DNA of 64,000 nucleotides. Source: Sanderia malayensis (lineage: Eukaryota > Cnidaria > Scyphozoa > Semaeostomeae > Pelagiidae). Location: NCBI GenBank assembly GCA_013076295.1, contig RQOL01000519.1, forward strand, positions 1,984,001 through 2,048,000, given 5' to 3'. Position numbers and translations under genes: made by a program. Below the pieces are notes generated by a model. The model was not told where the DNA came from, did not search any database, and worked only from the letters and a program-made list of their open reading frames with translations. Shown here piece after piece: positions 1 to 12,577 of the stretch (position 1 is the first letter of the stretch; every line of letters begins with the position of its first letter).

Positions 1-464
1 AAGATGGAGTTTGGGGTTTGCTTGATGAAAGTGGCCCTGCTCTACCAACATTTTCACCCAATAATAATGAAACAAGAAAAACGCATATCAGAATAGAAAA
101 GCTAGGTATGCGATTTAACATACAAGAGTAGGAGAGGAGCAAGAGCAACTAATGTAACGAAACGATACACCAGCAGAGGTAATGAGAAGATGCTTACTGC
201 TACAAAGCTCAGGGCTTCGTCTCTTGTTTTGAACTTTTTGAATCTGGCTCCTTTGAATCCCTTTACTTGCTCTTCACATTCTGACCTGGAAGGCACAGAA
301 TAAAAAATCTCAGTAAGAAATTTGCCAGGCCTATGGTAATGGTACTCCTCTGCTCTGCTCTGCTCTCCGTATTTGCGTGCAGGTTTTATATAAACATGAA
401 AAATACCTTACCATGATTTGAAAATGCCAGTTTGTCTTCCAGTTCTGACAGCGTAAAAGAACAT
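1..464 (-). CDS. RNASEH1: Ribonuclease H1, 5' end (partial)
   Basis: Two exons are clear: 412-464, starting at ATG 464-462 and ending at the GTAAGG donor, and 198-285, between an AG acceptor and a GTAAGC donor. They join within a Trp codon (TG|G). The product opens MFFYAVRTGRQTGIFKSW and continues with SECEEQVKGFKGARFKKFKT and DEALSFV. This is the N-terminal RNA:DNA hybrid-binding domain of eukaryotic RNase H1, which resembles caulimovirus viroplasmin. The catalytic RNase H domain would lie beyond the left edge. A further exon probably begins near 37-41 (AG acceptors there), but its exact start and frame are unresolved. RNase H1 degrades RNA in RNA:DNA hybrids in nucleus and mitochondria. No mitochondrial leader precedes the first Met in this model, so an upstream start cannot be excluded. 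Confidence 0.85.
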
Positions 465-614
465 TTGTTCAGACTCTCCAACTGGCTTAAGTTGAAAAAG
501 TTTCCTCAACATGAAACGGCACAATATTTAACAGCAGAAAAAATCTCGAGGTTGCAAAGTGCCATTCGATTCTAAGCTGATGCGTGTTAGCATGCAGCAA
601 AATTTGTTATGTTG

Positions 615-622
615 TGACGTCA
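615..622. promoter_or_regulatory. Perfect CRE/ATF palindrome upstream of RNase H1
   Basis: TGACGTCA lies about 150 bp upstream of the RNase H1 start codon. It is the consensus CREB/ATF site. Function is inferred from sequence and position only. Confidence 0.35.
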
Positions 623-1205
623 GAGTTCATAAAAAGTCAGACAAAAAAGGATTGTAATATAATATATCGAACATGCATGATACGATGATACAAAATTATA
701 CATTCTCGTAAAAACTGGATAGTAAAACTATAAAACTTATGTTCGCGGATTAAGTTAAATCCAATTCAAATCTTATGTCTAATAAAAATAGTACATAAAT
801 TGATGAATCACTACAAAGCAAAATTCCTAAGATAGTAAATAAAAGGTCTTCAGTATTTAAAACCTTTTAATCTCAAAACTAAATCAGTTAAACCGTTATT
901 TGCAAATTGACAGAAATAGCAGGGGATAGGACAATTTGACACCACACAGCTCTATGTACGAAGAACTGAAATTATGTTAAAATATACCCTTAATATAGCA
1001 ATAAACGTGTTCATGAATATTTGATGATTAAAAAGTCAAAAGTTGACAAAATATGCAAAATGAAAATGATTAATAAGAAGAAAAACTTAACTAAAATTTA
1101 AAATACAGCAATTGCATCGTTAAGGCCCTCACATCAAAAGCTAGTCACTACACAGTATACATATACGGTAAGTTTCATTTGAATAAAGGCTCTTAGGTAT
1201 ATAGA

Positions 1206-1313
1206 CATTGCGTCCCTGTGCCTAGCTCGAAGCTCGCCCAACACAAGGAGCACAACAAACCAACCAAAAACAGAGCGAGTAAAAACGAGCCAAGAAAAAG
1301 CAGGGACGCAATG
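1206..1313. repeat. Small inverted-repeat element (TIR cattgcgtccctg)
   Basis: A 13-bp terminal inverted repeat, cattgcgtccctg at 1206-1218 and cagggacgcaatg at 1301-1313, encloses about 80 bp. The same terminus (attgcgtccctgtg) recurs at 60721-60734, which suggests a non-autonomous dispersed element. No transposase is present. Confidence 0.5.
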
Positions 1314-1829
1314 TAGTGAGTCTAGCTCTATATACCTACCTGTTTGTAGTAGAGTACAGCTGCATAAAGTATGCTAAGACAACTACAACAAGAGTTGGGG
1401 ACTTCGGTAAAGCAAGCTGGATTGTTTATCTCAACATGATAAACTGGCAATACAGTTAAACATTGATATTTCGACCACAAAAAAAGTAGAGTAATCTGTT
1501 CAAATAATCGGGGTTTCGAGGTGGCAAATTTCGAGCATGCATATAGCAAGTCAGCAATGAAAGGGGTACGGTAATATATGTTGGGCGTTGGACACATACA
1601 TATGACAAACAATTCCATTACCATAAGTCGATAAATCGAAAATCAGCAAATACACTGTGTCAATACACAGCCAGCTTGATGAAGAAGCATTACTAGATAC
1701 AGTAAAATTAAGTCACATTCTACGACGCTAAGTTATAAAATTCAATGACATTGTTAGCTATATTTACCTATGAAGTAGCATCCCATAAAACAAGATGCAG
1801 GCGTGACTACGAAATGGACGATGATAAGA

Positions 1830-4800
1830 TCAAATATTGAAGCAGAGTTTCTTCTTTTTTGATTTTTGTTTGCTCGAAGAGGCCAACTGAATCGTGTCAC
1901 TTTTTTTGCTGCCCTTATTTTTGCTTTTGCCCGACGACTTGTGATTCGATGTTGCAATGCCGCTGGTCGAAGAATCCGGCGTCGTTTTAGTTGTAAACAG
2001 TCCTGAATGGAAAGCGGGATTTATGTAGAGCTTAGTTCATGAAAATAAAATTGATAAAACAAAGAATAGAGCTAAAAGGTTCATAAAAGACAGAATAGAG
2101 CTTCTTTAAATGAATGAAAATCAGATAGAGCGGCAATGCAAAGAAATATTAAGACACAAACATGTAAACAAACTGGTTATAAAGCAATAAGATAAACAAT
2201 GCATGTAAAAAATTATTGCGTCATCCATAAAGAAAGTAATTAGTTAAGTAAACGTCGATTATCAACTAATAACATAAAAAAAAACAAGAAAATTATTGAG
2301 ATCCTTGGAAAAGAAAGGGATTTGTTAATCAAGCAGGAAAATTTAATAAACACAAACAAATAAGTTAATTATCACCTTGGGAAACAAACAAAGAAGCAAC
2401 AAGAGTCGAAAAATCCAATTAGCAATCAAAAAGACAAGAAAAACAGGTGAAAAAGAAGGTATTGGGGGCTACACACTGTCTTTTTTATAAAAACGGTGCA
2501 TATTTATAAAAGAAATGAAAACTTGAGAAAAACTTTTAGCATTCTTATAGAAAAAAGAGTGTAACAGACATCGCCAAAAGATAGATAGGAAACATAAGTG
2601 ACACAAAACCTTGGAAAATAGATGCAACACTCTTGGACCACACTTACCAATTTTGGATGGTTGCGATGATTTGTCATTGACTTCTTCAGGCTCAGTTGAA
2701 TTCATTCTATCTATGTATCGTTCTGCCAAGTATGAAAAAACTGCAATAAAACAAACAAAATATCAGAAAATGTGTAGAGAGATGACAGGTTCACAGTAGC
2801 TTTGTAATGGTCAATTCCAAGTCTCAGCTGCACAAGGGACCAGTTTCTACTGTTCTTCCCTATTGTTCTATTGTTACCTTCTATTGTCTCAGGTGTATAA
2901 GTGTTATATTATGCACATTCAAGTCATGGTAATTATCCTAGCATCTGAAATCATTGCACAATGCATCCCCTCACCTTCTTTAACATTCAAATCTTCTTTC
3001 ACAGATGAGCGATAGAATCTTAACTTCATCTTCTTAGCCAAGGCTTCTGCCTCTTCCCTGAAGTTACAAAAAATCATGGTTAACATTCATGCATGATTTT
3101 AGTCGGATAAATATTCAAGATTCAAAGCAGAGTCTGAAATTCAAACTCACGGTGTCATCTTGGCATCTTCAACCAGATCAATCTTATTCTGCACAAGTAC
3201 CATTGGTATTTCACCACATTCTTCATTTACCTGGAGGAATCAATAAGATATCAGTTTATCAGTAATGGGAATGCATGATTTGCTTGCAACTGAACTATGT
3301 AACTATCTGAATTTACTGAAGCTCTTGGTGCACTTTAATTCAAAAGGTGACAATTTTACTCTCTCCACAGAAACAAACACTTAATCTTACTAATGAAAAG
3401 TCCAAAGGAACTACTCTGTCACAAAAAGGTCAGAATATACTTGAATAAACCCCTTGGGGTGCATTGATTAGTTTCTTCAGAAGGAGGCTATCATAAATAA
3501 GAGCTAATTGAAGGATTTACAGTATGACTAACGTTGTTATGCATTACATGGCATAGATAAAGCATAGATTTCTTATTATCCAGCGCTAAACAACATAGTT
3601 TGGAGAGAAGTATCACCAATATCATCAAAACACAATAGATGTAACAACAAAAAACAGAATGACACCAACCCTTTCTTTCCATCTTGTCATCGCATCAAAT
3701 GAATGCCTATCAACAGTTGAGAACACGCAGACACACGCCTGTGCACCTAAAATGTACGAGAAACAGAATGCATCATAAAAACAAATGCATCAACCTATCC
3801 GGCATACAGTTAGACAAAACAAATACAATATAGTGTGTTGACTATCTACTTAGTTCATATATGCATGGTGCCAAACTCATAGCCGACCAGATTTTATCTT
3901 GATGTTGTAGAAGTTTATCAAACTGAGGTTTGCATATGCAATGTTATACATTGATTAGATAAGGTTAGGTTGGATTGACTACACAAATATCTTTGGTATG
4001 CATTGAATGATCGTTATAATAAGATCTTATTGTGCAAAGAATAAACAAACCTCTATAATACACAGATGTGAGAGAGTCAAACTCCTCCTGACCAGCAGTG
4101 TCCCATAACATCAATCTAACGTCTTCACCATTCAAACTGTAAAGAAACAATGTGTAACATCAGAATCAATTATCGAAACCCAAAAGGGGAGCCTGAAATA
4201 AGGAACAGAAAAGCATTGTCCTGCAATTACAGACTCTCAAATAGTTAACTTTCATGAAATTCTCTGTAAATATCTCTATTTTTCAGCTGTTCCACATTCC
4301 AGACTGTTTATAACAAATTTCATGAAATATTTAGCATTTTTGACGTAAACATATGTATGCCTCAAGTAAGATGACCACGTTGGATTCAAAACTTGTCTGC
4401 ACTTTCCACATCATCAGCAAAGCCAAAACAGGTCAAATTACACGCCAGCCATTATGTTGAAACTAAGCCTCCGGTCAAACTCAGGGCCAATTTTGGTTTG
4501 ATAACTGAGGATTAGAAACACTTGAAATGAAAATTAAAGATTTCAAACGGGAGACACCTCGAGTCGTTAACATTCTTTGAAAAATTCCGATAGTTTATTT
4601 TCTGCACAGCTCAGCTCGAGTCTCCACTCAATCATTTTCAAACAGAGAAATTAGTACGGTCACGACCTATCGTATATTCAATAAGGCTAAGCAAATAATC
4701 CTGTTCGTTTTAGCAGGATATGAAAAGATCTTACCTTATCATCTTCTCCAAAAAGTCAACACCAATCGTCTTCTTGTATTCCTTCGTGAAAAATCCCTTG

Positions 4801-4889
4801 CAGTATCGCTGTATCATACTGGACTTCCCAACAGCTCCATTTCCGACAACAAGTACCTTGATAGCTACTTCAATGTCTTCTTCTTTCAT
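1830..4889 (-). CDS. RAB23: Ras-related GTPase RAB23
   Basis: Seven exons: 4735-4889, 4051-4136, 3670-3746, 3151-3230, 2975-3057, 2648-2740 and 1830-2002. They sum to 747 nt, a 248-aa protein with all junctions GT-AG and in frame (human RAB23 is 237 aa). Visible GTPase motifs are the P-loop GNGAVGKS (16-23), switch [16 protein letters not shown] (63-69), NKID (121-124) and SSVK (150-153). The tail is Ser/Lys-rich and ends in CFNI, a CaaX-like prenylation box comparable to the Cys-containing tail of vertebrate RAB23. The start [11 protein letters not shown] matches the family N-terminus. The donor after exon 2 is a weak GTTTGT. RAB23 acts in membrane and ciliary trafficking and antagonises Hedgehog signalling in vertebrates; that role is transferred by homology. 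Confidence 0.95.
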
Positions 4890-6590
4890 TTCGGCGAATA
4901 AAATGTCCAATAAACAACACCTAAAATACCAAATGCCGTGATTTTGGAAATACAAAAACTGCTGCGATCCGATTTGTCCCTTCCAATGAAGCACAGCGGG
5001 AAAGAATGCAACAAAAATCTAGCATTCACTCGAAGCTGCTGCAAAACAATATTCTTAGGCCCGTTCGCTTTGTCCCGCAATTACGTCAACTCCTTTCTAA
5101 GCTTTGCAAAAACAAAAACCACTCTGAATCTTATTAACTTTTGATATCCTCCTTTACAATCGCAAATGCACGTTAATCGATATCCGTAATGATATCATGC
5201 ACAACGTATGAATAAATCCTACGAGATTTCGTTTTGATTGCAAGATGAAAATGCACACGCCTTGTCTTGACAGCAATTCAGTGGCAGGGTCTGCGTTTTT
5301 TTTTTCAACCAACAAATAACATGCAGATTAATAGACTCAATCAAGCAAACATTCACTTAAAGCACCACGATTCCTTACTGAGTACTACAACGTTGGTTTT
5401 TTATGATTTTATTCTCGAACCATGTGTGGCCTTTGAATTTGATCAATTGATCACGGGAAATCTTTGATTCGCATTTAAATCTTTGAATTCCCAAGCTGAG
5501 TGAGTCACATTCCCAGAGCAACAAAACACAACATGCATCAGGTACAGCAATGTGACGTCACACACGGAAGAATATATAACAGGACAGATTGCAATGACAT
5601 GCAAAAGCGACCTTGGTCGCTTTATACAGGGTAGATGTCTTGAATGGTCAATTCATTGGATGATGCGATGACGGAGTCAAAACGTGATCAAAACGTGATC
5701 AGTTTGTGTTTAATACACAGCTGGGAAAAAGTGTTTGCGTTTGCGAATGTATGAATTTCATTGCAGTTGACAAATAACTGTCTTGATACCTCTCAACACT
5801 TGCTGTTATAAATGTCACACAGTGAAAATTCAATGCTTCCGACCGTTGCAAAATCTTCCGGCAGATATTGAAGAACAATTTAAGATGTCAAACTGTGGTG
5901 AGTAAACTCCGCGGAAAAACGTGCAGCAAGAAGGTTTCAGGGGATTAGATAGTCATTGTTCGAGAAATTCAGCAATTGTCATTCCTCCCCTGGCAGCACG
6001 TTCTGTCAAGACTCAAACTCAATCAGTCAGTTCTTTCGTTGCTGTGCTGTGCTGTGCTCCTCCTCAGCAGATTGAGCCGACGTGCCGAGGGGCGACTTCG
6101 ATATCACACGCGTTGTTGGGCTTGGGCAAATAAATATACCAACAGTTGTCTTTCAAGTTTGTATAGTGTCCGGTTTTATGTGGATGAGATGAGATACTAG
6201 AAGACAAGTTGAATAACAGATAAAGTATTGTGGTTTATGTTTTACTGCCAGTTGAGTGCAAGGAAATTTCAATGAGCATTACATGATCATTACACTGCCC
6301 CGGAGGAAAAGCTCGACAACGAAACGTTTAGTGGACATCACGATATTGGGAGTCAGCAAGATAATTTTATCTCAGGAAGTATTTGAAGAGTACTTTGGTT
6401 ATCAGAAACTTAAATATATATCGCAATTAGCAGAGGAGCAAATGATATATGACCGTTGTGGTGATATATCGTAGCGAATAACAATTTGCGATAACGGAAG
6501 AATAAAAATCAAACATTAGAGAGACGGTGTTTGGGCTTGATTTCGAAATTTTGTTTTGTTTGAAAATTACCAAACCAGGACGACAAGAAG
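4890..6590. other. Divergent intergenic region, RAB23 / ankyrin gene
   Basis: Contains the presumed 5' UTRs and promoters of two genes reading away from each other. Open frames near 5.9-6.2 kb overlap each other and show no recognisable domain, so I do not call them genes. Confidence 0.55.
5553..5579. promoter_or_regulatory. CRE octamer plus TATA-like box
   Basis: TGACGTCA at 5553-5560 is followed 12 bp later by TATATAA at 5573-5579. The pair lies in the spacer between the divergent RAB23 and ankyrin genes. On the + strand this looks like a core promoter, but the ankyrin start codon is about 1 kb away and no transcript evidence is available. Confidence 0.35.
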
Positions 6591-7343
6591 ATGTGCTATT
6601 CAATAACGTTGAAGGTATCCTTCAGACAGGCCCTGCAGTCTAGCGACCATGTCATATTGAACTCGCTACTCAAACGAAATTCCGGCCTGAAACAACTGCA
6701 GAAACTGCTGACGGAGGAGCGCTTTAACGGTTTCACCGCGCTGCAGCAGGCGTGCTTGCGGCAGAACGTCAACATGGTGTCGCTGTTGTTGGAGAGTGGC
6801 GCCGAAATAGAGCAACGCGGGAAGCACGGTTGGACCGCGTTGCATGCAGCGGCTTTTTCAAGCCGCGAAGCCACGTCGATTATCACGTTGTTGCTTAATT
6901 CCTGCGCAGATGTCGCTGCGAAGGACAACCACGGCTGTCTGCCCGTGGACATGGCGGCAAATGACGTCATCAGAGAAATGTTGTTGGCAAAGATGGAAGC
7001 TCGTGGAGACCACCAGTTGGTTCGTTTGCACCGAAGACTCATAGAAACGAATTCACATCTAGCTGAGCATCACAGAGTGGATGAATGTCCAATGTTTGCA
7101 AGGTCTAATTCAGCAGAATTAACAGATGATGCACCAAGTGAGGATGAAGATGTAGAAATCGATTTAGACTTCCATGAGTTTAGTCGAAAAATATCAAGAT
7201 TGAAATGTGATCACATGGACTTCATAGTGGACAAGATGAACACAGATAGAAGGTTATCTACATGGGACTCTAGAAGAAAGACACATAGCACAAGAGATTC
7301 TGGGATTTTTAGTGACGATTCAGATACACATAGCTTATTCTAG
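6591..7343 (+). CDS. Ankyrin-repeat protein with PP1-docking-like motif
   Basis: Uninterrupted 250-codon frame from ATG 6591 to TAG. Residues about 8-30 read LKVSFRQALQSSD, where KVSF fits the RVxF-type docking motif of protein phosphatase 1 and sits just before the ankyrins, as in MYPT/PPP1R16/PPP1R27 proteins. Two good ankyrin repeats follow (about 47-79 and 80-113) and one partial (114-135). The C-terminal half is acidic and disordered-looking (PSEDEDVEIDLDFHEF) and ends SGIFSDDSDTHSLF. DSGIFS (236-241) matches the beta-TrCP phosphodegron pattern. NRARP is a second family with similar ankyrins. No intron is evident. Polyadenylation signals AATAAA occur at 7427-7432 and 7477-7482. PP1 regulation is inference from the motif; the orthologue is not settled. 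Confidence 0.8.
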   Translation: MCYSITLKVSFRQALQSSDHVILNSLLKRNSGLKQLQKLLTEERFNGFTALQQACLRQNVNMVSLLLESGAEIEQRGKHGWTALHAAAFSSREATSIITLLLNSCADVAAKDNHGCLPVDMAANDVIREMLLAKMEARGDHQLVRLHRRLIETNSHLAEHHRVDECPMFARSNSAELTDDAPSEDEDVEIDLDFHEFSRKISRLKCDHMDFIVDKMNTDRRLSTWDSRRKTHSTRDSGIFSDDSDTHSLF

Positions 7344-8043
7344 TATATAACACAAAAATATATACATACCACGATTTTCCATTGCTGTTTCCCATACATA
7401 CCCATGTAATTTTGTAGCCCACTTATAATAAAAAGGAGATAAATATATTATAAACATTATCTATAAAAACAAAGTAAATAAACTCATAAATAGCTGTTTT
7501 AATATTCTTGCTTTTTAACACTTGCTTAATATTATATATTGCTTTTTATTAATATTAATATACCTCATAGCTTGCATTATTAGAGCTTGTTGCTGTTAGC
7601 TAATAGTTATAGAAGCTTAAAGCATTATTTTATTTGCTGCACGATATATTTACCTTTAATATAAACAATTTTGAATGAATTGATTGTTTCATTTTTTTGT
7701 TGATCTCTCCATGAGCAGTTGCAGGTTCACAAATGTCATTGAAAGCCACAAGTGTCAATGAATCTTGCAGGCATGCCAACATGGTCGAGTTGAGCTTTAT
7801 ACAGCATTGTTTCCAGAAATAAGATAGTAAAATCCTGTGAGTTTGTTGAACCACCAAAAAAATTATCCAACTCATAATTATATCATCACCATCATCAAGA
7901 AACAATCAAATCTACTTCATTTTCACAAGAGAAAGAAATGAATGTGACAGAAGAATATTTCTGGATCTATCTCTGCCTCGCCCTTTTGTTCCTGCTGTAA
8001 ATATGACAGCAATTAACATACTGCTTGATTTATGCTTATTTTC
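7344..8043. other. Convergent 3' intergenic region
   Basis: AT-rich spacer between the converging ends of the ankyrin gene (+) and eIF2-alpha (-). It holds the polyadenylation signals of the former. I see no further gene. Confidence 0.6.
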
Positions 8044-10244
8044 TTACTGTTCTGGTTCGTCTTCATCACTTGGCATCTCATCGGGACTGTCATCTCCACC
8101 AACCTCTGCATTCATCTTCTCGAGTTGAGCCAATTGCTTCGACAACTCTATCTCGTCAGTATCAGTAACAACCTTTGGCTACAAACAAAGAATACATGTG
8201 TCTTATTAGCTATGTAGTAACCATATACTTCTACAGAGTGAACTCTTATTCAATGATAGTAGAAACCAATTCATGATTGTTTGCAAGAGTATAAAACTAA
8301 GAGTATTAGTTTACATTGTTGCTTTTTCTCTTTGCTACTAAACTCCCTCTTTTTATGAATATTGAGTACTTGCAATTAAATACAAGTTCACTCTGCTAAA
8401 CTAAATCAAATATACTAAGTTTGTTGGTAATTTAAATAAGATCAGAAGTTGTATAAACATGTCAGCTTTATAGGTCTTAAATCTCCCACGCATACCTCCA
8501 TTTTGACACTGAACTGTCCTTTGCTAGCCATAATTGACTTTTCAATGGCTTCTATAGCTTTCTTTAACGTCTCAACACCCAGTTCACGTTCTAGAGTTGT
8601 GGTGGTCACAACATATACAGGAGGAGCAATCAGGTTTATCTGAAAGAGTCAAAATAACCAAACATATGTTCATAATTGTTTCCTATAAATCTACATGTAT
8701 ATAAAGATATACTAATAGTATAGTCATCAGACAGACTATACCAATATCATTAGTACAGTCTGTCTGATGAGTGTGCAAGCATGAAACTTAAAGTCACAGA
8801 GAACATGTCTTTTCCTTGAGTGGAAATTCTACATTATAATTGCTCTATACTCCGTATATTGAGCACTATTGTCAGGATAGGCATACTCAACTAAGAGTCA
8901 TATGTATATAAAGATATGGTGAAACCATTTAAAATTTTGAACACTAGTTTAACACTATTGCTCTGTGCATTTTGAAGCTTTGTAGCTTTATCAAAACACC
9001 AAAAAAGCAACACAATTAAACAATACCTTGACTGGCATTTCCTCTGACGAAAACTTCAATCCTTCTTTGAGGGCAGCTTTGACAGCATCTATGCCTTCGT
9101 ACCCATAGCAAGCAACCTCTACATCAGATCTTACTTTCACAGCTTGGGGGGTCATTCTTCGGTTGATATTTGTAAGCAGTATATCCTTTGTCTTATCATC
9201 CAGTTGACAGTCATCAAGTATAGATGGCTCACTGAAACAAATAGAAGAATTATTTTACTCTAAAATAACACAAATCTTGATAACATCAGGAGTTTTCAAC
9301 CAAACATGACTCTGTCAGAAGCAGGCTGTATCTCACAGCTATCTTCTATGCCAAAGCAAAACCATTCAGTTGTCTTACCTGACTGCATGCTTGAATATCT
9401 CATAGGATCCACCAGTTGCTTTGTACTTCTCATCAAAGAACCATGCGGTTTTTTCGTATAATTCTTCTAATTGTTCCTCACTTTCATATTCCATTACTTC
9501 TGCCACATGTCGTAAGATACTATTGACCTGCAATGAAGCCAATAACAACATTGATTACCCAATTTGCACAATCATATTCAACATTGTTTACCCAATTTGT
9601 ATTGATATTCCCTACTTCGTTAAGATGAAACAAAATAAGAGAGAAACAGGAGCTGTTAAAACTGTAGTGAGTAAGCCTGTAAGACCTGTTTGCAGTAACT
9701 TAAACTTAACTTCAGTGTGCAAGTGACATACATATAGTCTGCACGCCAATAAGGAAAGGGGGAAAGAAACTTTGCATATAAATATAACTGTTTCTTACCG
9801 TTTTGGCTTTATTGAACTTTTCTTCGCATTTCTTTACTTCTTCAGGAGAAACTCTTCTTTTTGACAAATCAATATAACCTACGTCAAGAGAGAGAGTCTA
9901 TCAATACACTTATGAAAACTTGCATTCTTATGTTAATAATTCTAATGCAATATATGCATTTATGTGGTGTTTTAAATTTAAAATGTTGAACAAAATCATT
10001 ACATACCTTTGTCTTTATCTACACGAATAACGACAACACACTCATTTCTCCCAACTCGGATGAGCTTGTTAATTGAACGTATACGTCTTCTTGACAATTC
10101 ACTGAGCAATATCATCCCTTCGATGTTCTTGTATTCGAGCAAATGGACGTAGGCCCCCATTTCGGCAATACTTCGCACGTTTACCATCACGACATCGTCG
10201 ATTTCAGGGTATTTCTGCTTGTAAAAACGACAAGATAGCGGCAT
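8044..10244 (-). CDS. EIF2S1: Translation initiation factor eIF2 subunit alpha
   Basis: Six exons: 10007-10244, 9799-9878, 9379-9527, 9027-9231, 8496-8639 and 8044-8178. They total 951 nt, a 316-aa protein (human 315). The N-terminal S1 domain is highly conserved ([16 protein letters not shown], then [20 protein letters not shown]). It retains the regulatory serine in LLSELSRRR, the site phosphorylated by eIF2-alpha kinases (PERK, GCN2, PKR-type) to throttle translation in stress; here it is residue 51 counting Met. The helical and C-terminal alpha/beta domains follow ([14 protein letters not shown], then [14 protein letters not shown]), with the usual acidic tail ending PSDEDEPEQ. The protein delivers initiator Met-tRNA as part of the eIF2-GTP ternary complex in the cytoplasm. 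All junctions are GT-AG and in frame. Confidence 0.97.
8695..8917. repeat. SINE-like insertion in eIF2-alpha intron 5
   Basis: About 191 bp (8711-8901) is bracketed by a perfect 16-bp direct repeat, atgtatataaagatat, at 8695-8710 and 8902-8917, which looks like a target-site duplication. The insert contains the core agtctgtctgatga, also found in the TRPN intron copy at 17.2 kb, and an internal inverted repeat (catcagacagac / gtctgtctgatg). Long target duplications suggest LINE-type retroposition. Confidence 0.6.
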
Positions 10245-10930
10245 TTTGAGTAATTTAATTTACGATCCAACAATTTCCAATAGATACAAGCTGTGTAGTT
10301 CATAAATAAAAAACTTAAAAATCCACGATGAAGAATTCACACGTGTGCCTAGGCCGTACATGAAAAGGAAGGAATCATTACGTTGAACATAGATAACATG
10401 CATCAAAATCGTGCAGAAAAAGGATGATGCAATCTTTTACAAGTTCTTGCATACATTTACTTCAACTAACTTCCATTTGCCTTTCAAGCTTGTGATTACG
10501 GTGCAAAGTTGTTAAGTTATTGCTTCTGTGCACTTTACAACTGAACTACAATGGTGAGGATTAACTAAGCTCATCAAATACTATGCATATTGATACAAGC
10601 ATAATAATGAATTTGTCTCTTATTCATGAATACATCAGGAATGCACTCATCGCCACGATACAAATACAATAATATTTGAAATGACTTCAAGTCAAGTTTA
10701 TGAACGGATGAAGGTGCAGTATTTAGCATTAGCGTGCATTAGTATCGGTGATAATTGTGGCGGGAAGCGATAGAAGCTGGAGAGGCGGCAAGCAGTAAAA
10801 ATTGTTGCTGTTATTGATGTTGTCATACACCGCTGGAAAGGCATTGGTGAACGGCGACAACAACAATAGAGCAAGAGTACGTATAACCAAAGACAGCAGC
10901 CTTGACTTCCACGTGGTTTCAATACGTAGA
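10245..10930. other. Intergenic, eIF2-alpha promoter side / TRPN 3' side
   Basis: Holds the upstream region of eIF2-alpha and the presumed 3' UTR of the TRPN gene. No additional coding signal is convincing. Confidence 0.55.
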
Positions 10931-12577
10931 TTAGGCCACGGGATCCTTCACCCTTATTGTTTGCGTTCTTCGCTTCTTTCTATTTTCGCCTTGCTCTAGT
11001 TTATCAATATCATCACCGTCATCTTCTATCTGCAGACCTTTATTCTCTAGATAGCGCTGAACGACGTCGTGCCAGTTGACCACGTCGACAAGTCGCTTCG
11101 TTCCGCCTCCGTCTTCCAGCATGGTGGACCGGTCCAGACTGACGAACGACTCCATTTGCATGTCCGGGTGCTTATTCTCCATTTCGTCGCAGATCTTGTG
11201 AATGTCTGTACGACAACAGCAACAGTTTGTTTTGAAAACCACTTTGAATATCATCATCAGTGTTGTTATTATATTCAGCGGTGCCGGAGTGGACACGGTT
11301 TTCGTCATGTTCCGGATCATCTTGGCCCGGCCGAACTTCCACTCGATGTCGGAACGTTCCTCGATTCGGGTGTACGTGTTACTCATCATAGCAATGAGAA
11401 GGTTGATGAGGACAATGATGATGATGATTTCGTACAGGCCGAATATGACCAATGCGAGGTATTTCGTTGCCGGTGGATTTGTGGTCGAGTTGAACATCAC
11501 CAGGTCGGACTTTCCCGTCAGACCGAACATTGCAAAGAACAGGTGCTCGAAAATTTGAAAAACGCTGTCCTGACCCGGTATCGGCAGTGCTTCGGTCGGT
11601 ATGTCCACGTTCTTCAGATCGTAGACCGGCTTGTAGACCACGGTCAATTGCAGTGCGAAACCAACGATGAAAATGAGGAGAATGACAAGGAACCGGAGCA
11701 GGTCTTGAAACAAGCTCCGGATGATTATGCTCCACGGGCCGAAAAGGTGGTGCAAGGATAAGAATTCCATGCACTGGGTGACGCAGAGGAGCAAGGCGAC
11801 GCCGAACACTTGATCTCTACCGTACATGATTTCCTCTCGTGTGTTTCCCTCTGTTGCAAAGGCACAAAAGTGTATGACGATTGCGATTGTGGACAGGCCC
11901 AGAACGATTACGGGCAGCCAGCCGAGACCACTGCGGTTCTGCGGTTCGGCTATTTGAGACAGGAGGCTACCCGATAACCATATGAGAAGAAGCCACTCGT
12001 AAGGCGTCGGAGAGAGCAGTCTGTAACTTCGATTCCATGGTACTGCAGCGACCATTATCAAAAGGAAAACCAGGTAGAAATGTGATATGACATGGCAGAT
12101 GAACTTCAGTGTCGGCACGCGGCTGTACCGGTTGAAGGGCAGAGACAGAAACGCCCAGAGCGGCGGAATAAACAGACATACAAAGAACAGGAACATGGCC
12201 CGCCAGCCCTCGAATAACGAGCTGTCTCCTTTCCATACTTCGCTCAGATAACTCTGCACGTTGGTGTGTGCGACGCAAATTTTCAACTCTCCATCAATCA
12301 TGACGTCAATCAGCGGCTGGCGGGCTTCGTCAATGGCGTTCAGTACGTGTTCGGTATGAAAGGCCGTCGCCAAGTGCAACAGATCGTGGCTCACCTGCTC
12401 ACAATAGTTGCCCATTTCGAGAAAGTCGTTGCTCTTGTCTTTCTCTCGTGTCGATTCCATGCGATAGAGCCGCGCCAGTTTGCAACTTGTGTATATGGGT
12501 GCCGGTGAATTTAGAATAAAATCGATCATTGAACCATTGTCGTTCAATTTGCTGCACAGCATCAAGTTGGACAAGAA
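10931..12577 (-). other. TRPN1: TRPN channel-domain exon
   Basis: One 549-codon exon carries the linker, six transmembrane segments, pore and C-terminus. It opens FLSNLMLCSKLNDN, followed by the TRPN linker signature SPAPIYTSCKLARLY. S5-S6 contains the pore-loop stretch FEHLFFAMFGLTGKSD, and S6 is IIIIIVLINLLIAMMSNTY, leading into the TRP helix. The C-terminus has a Cys cluster (NCCCCR) and ends KKRRTQTIRVKDPVA. The acceptor is TTGATTCTACAG before position 12577. The 1647-nt exon contrasts with the ~100-nt ankyrin exons. Confidence 0.93.

Larger units (their letters stand above)
465..1829. other. Intergenic, RNase H1 to RAB23
   Basis: AT-rich spacer upstream of RNase H1 and downstream of RAB23. 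Apart from the CRE-like octamer and the small inverted-repeat element I see no gene here. Confidence 0.6.

Noticed and set aside
11069..11761. 230-codon + frame opposite the TRPN channel exon
   Set aside because: Antisense shadow of a strongly conserved coding exon.
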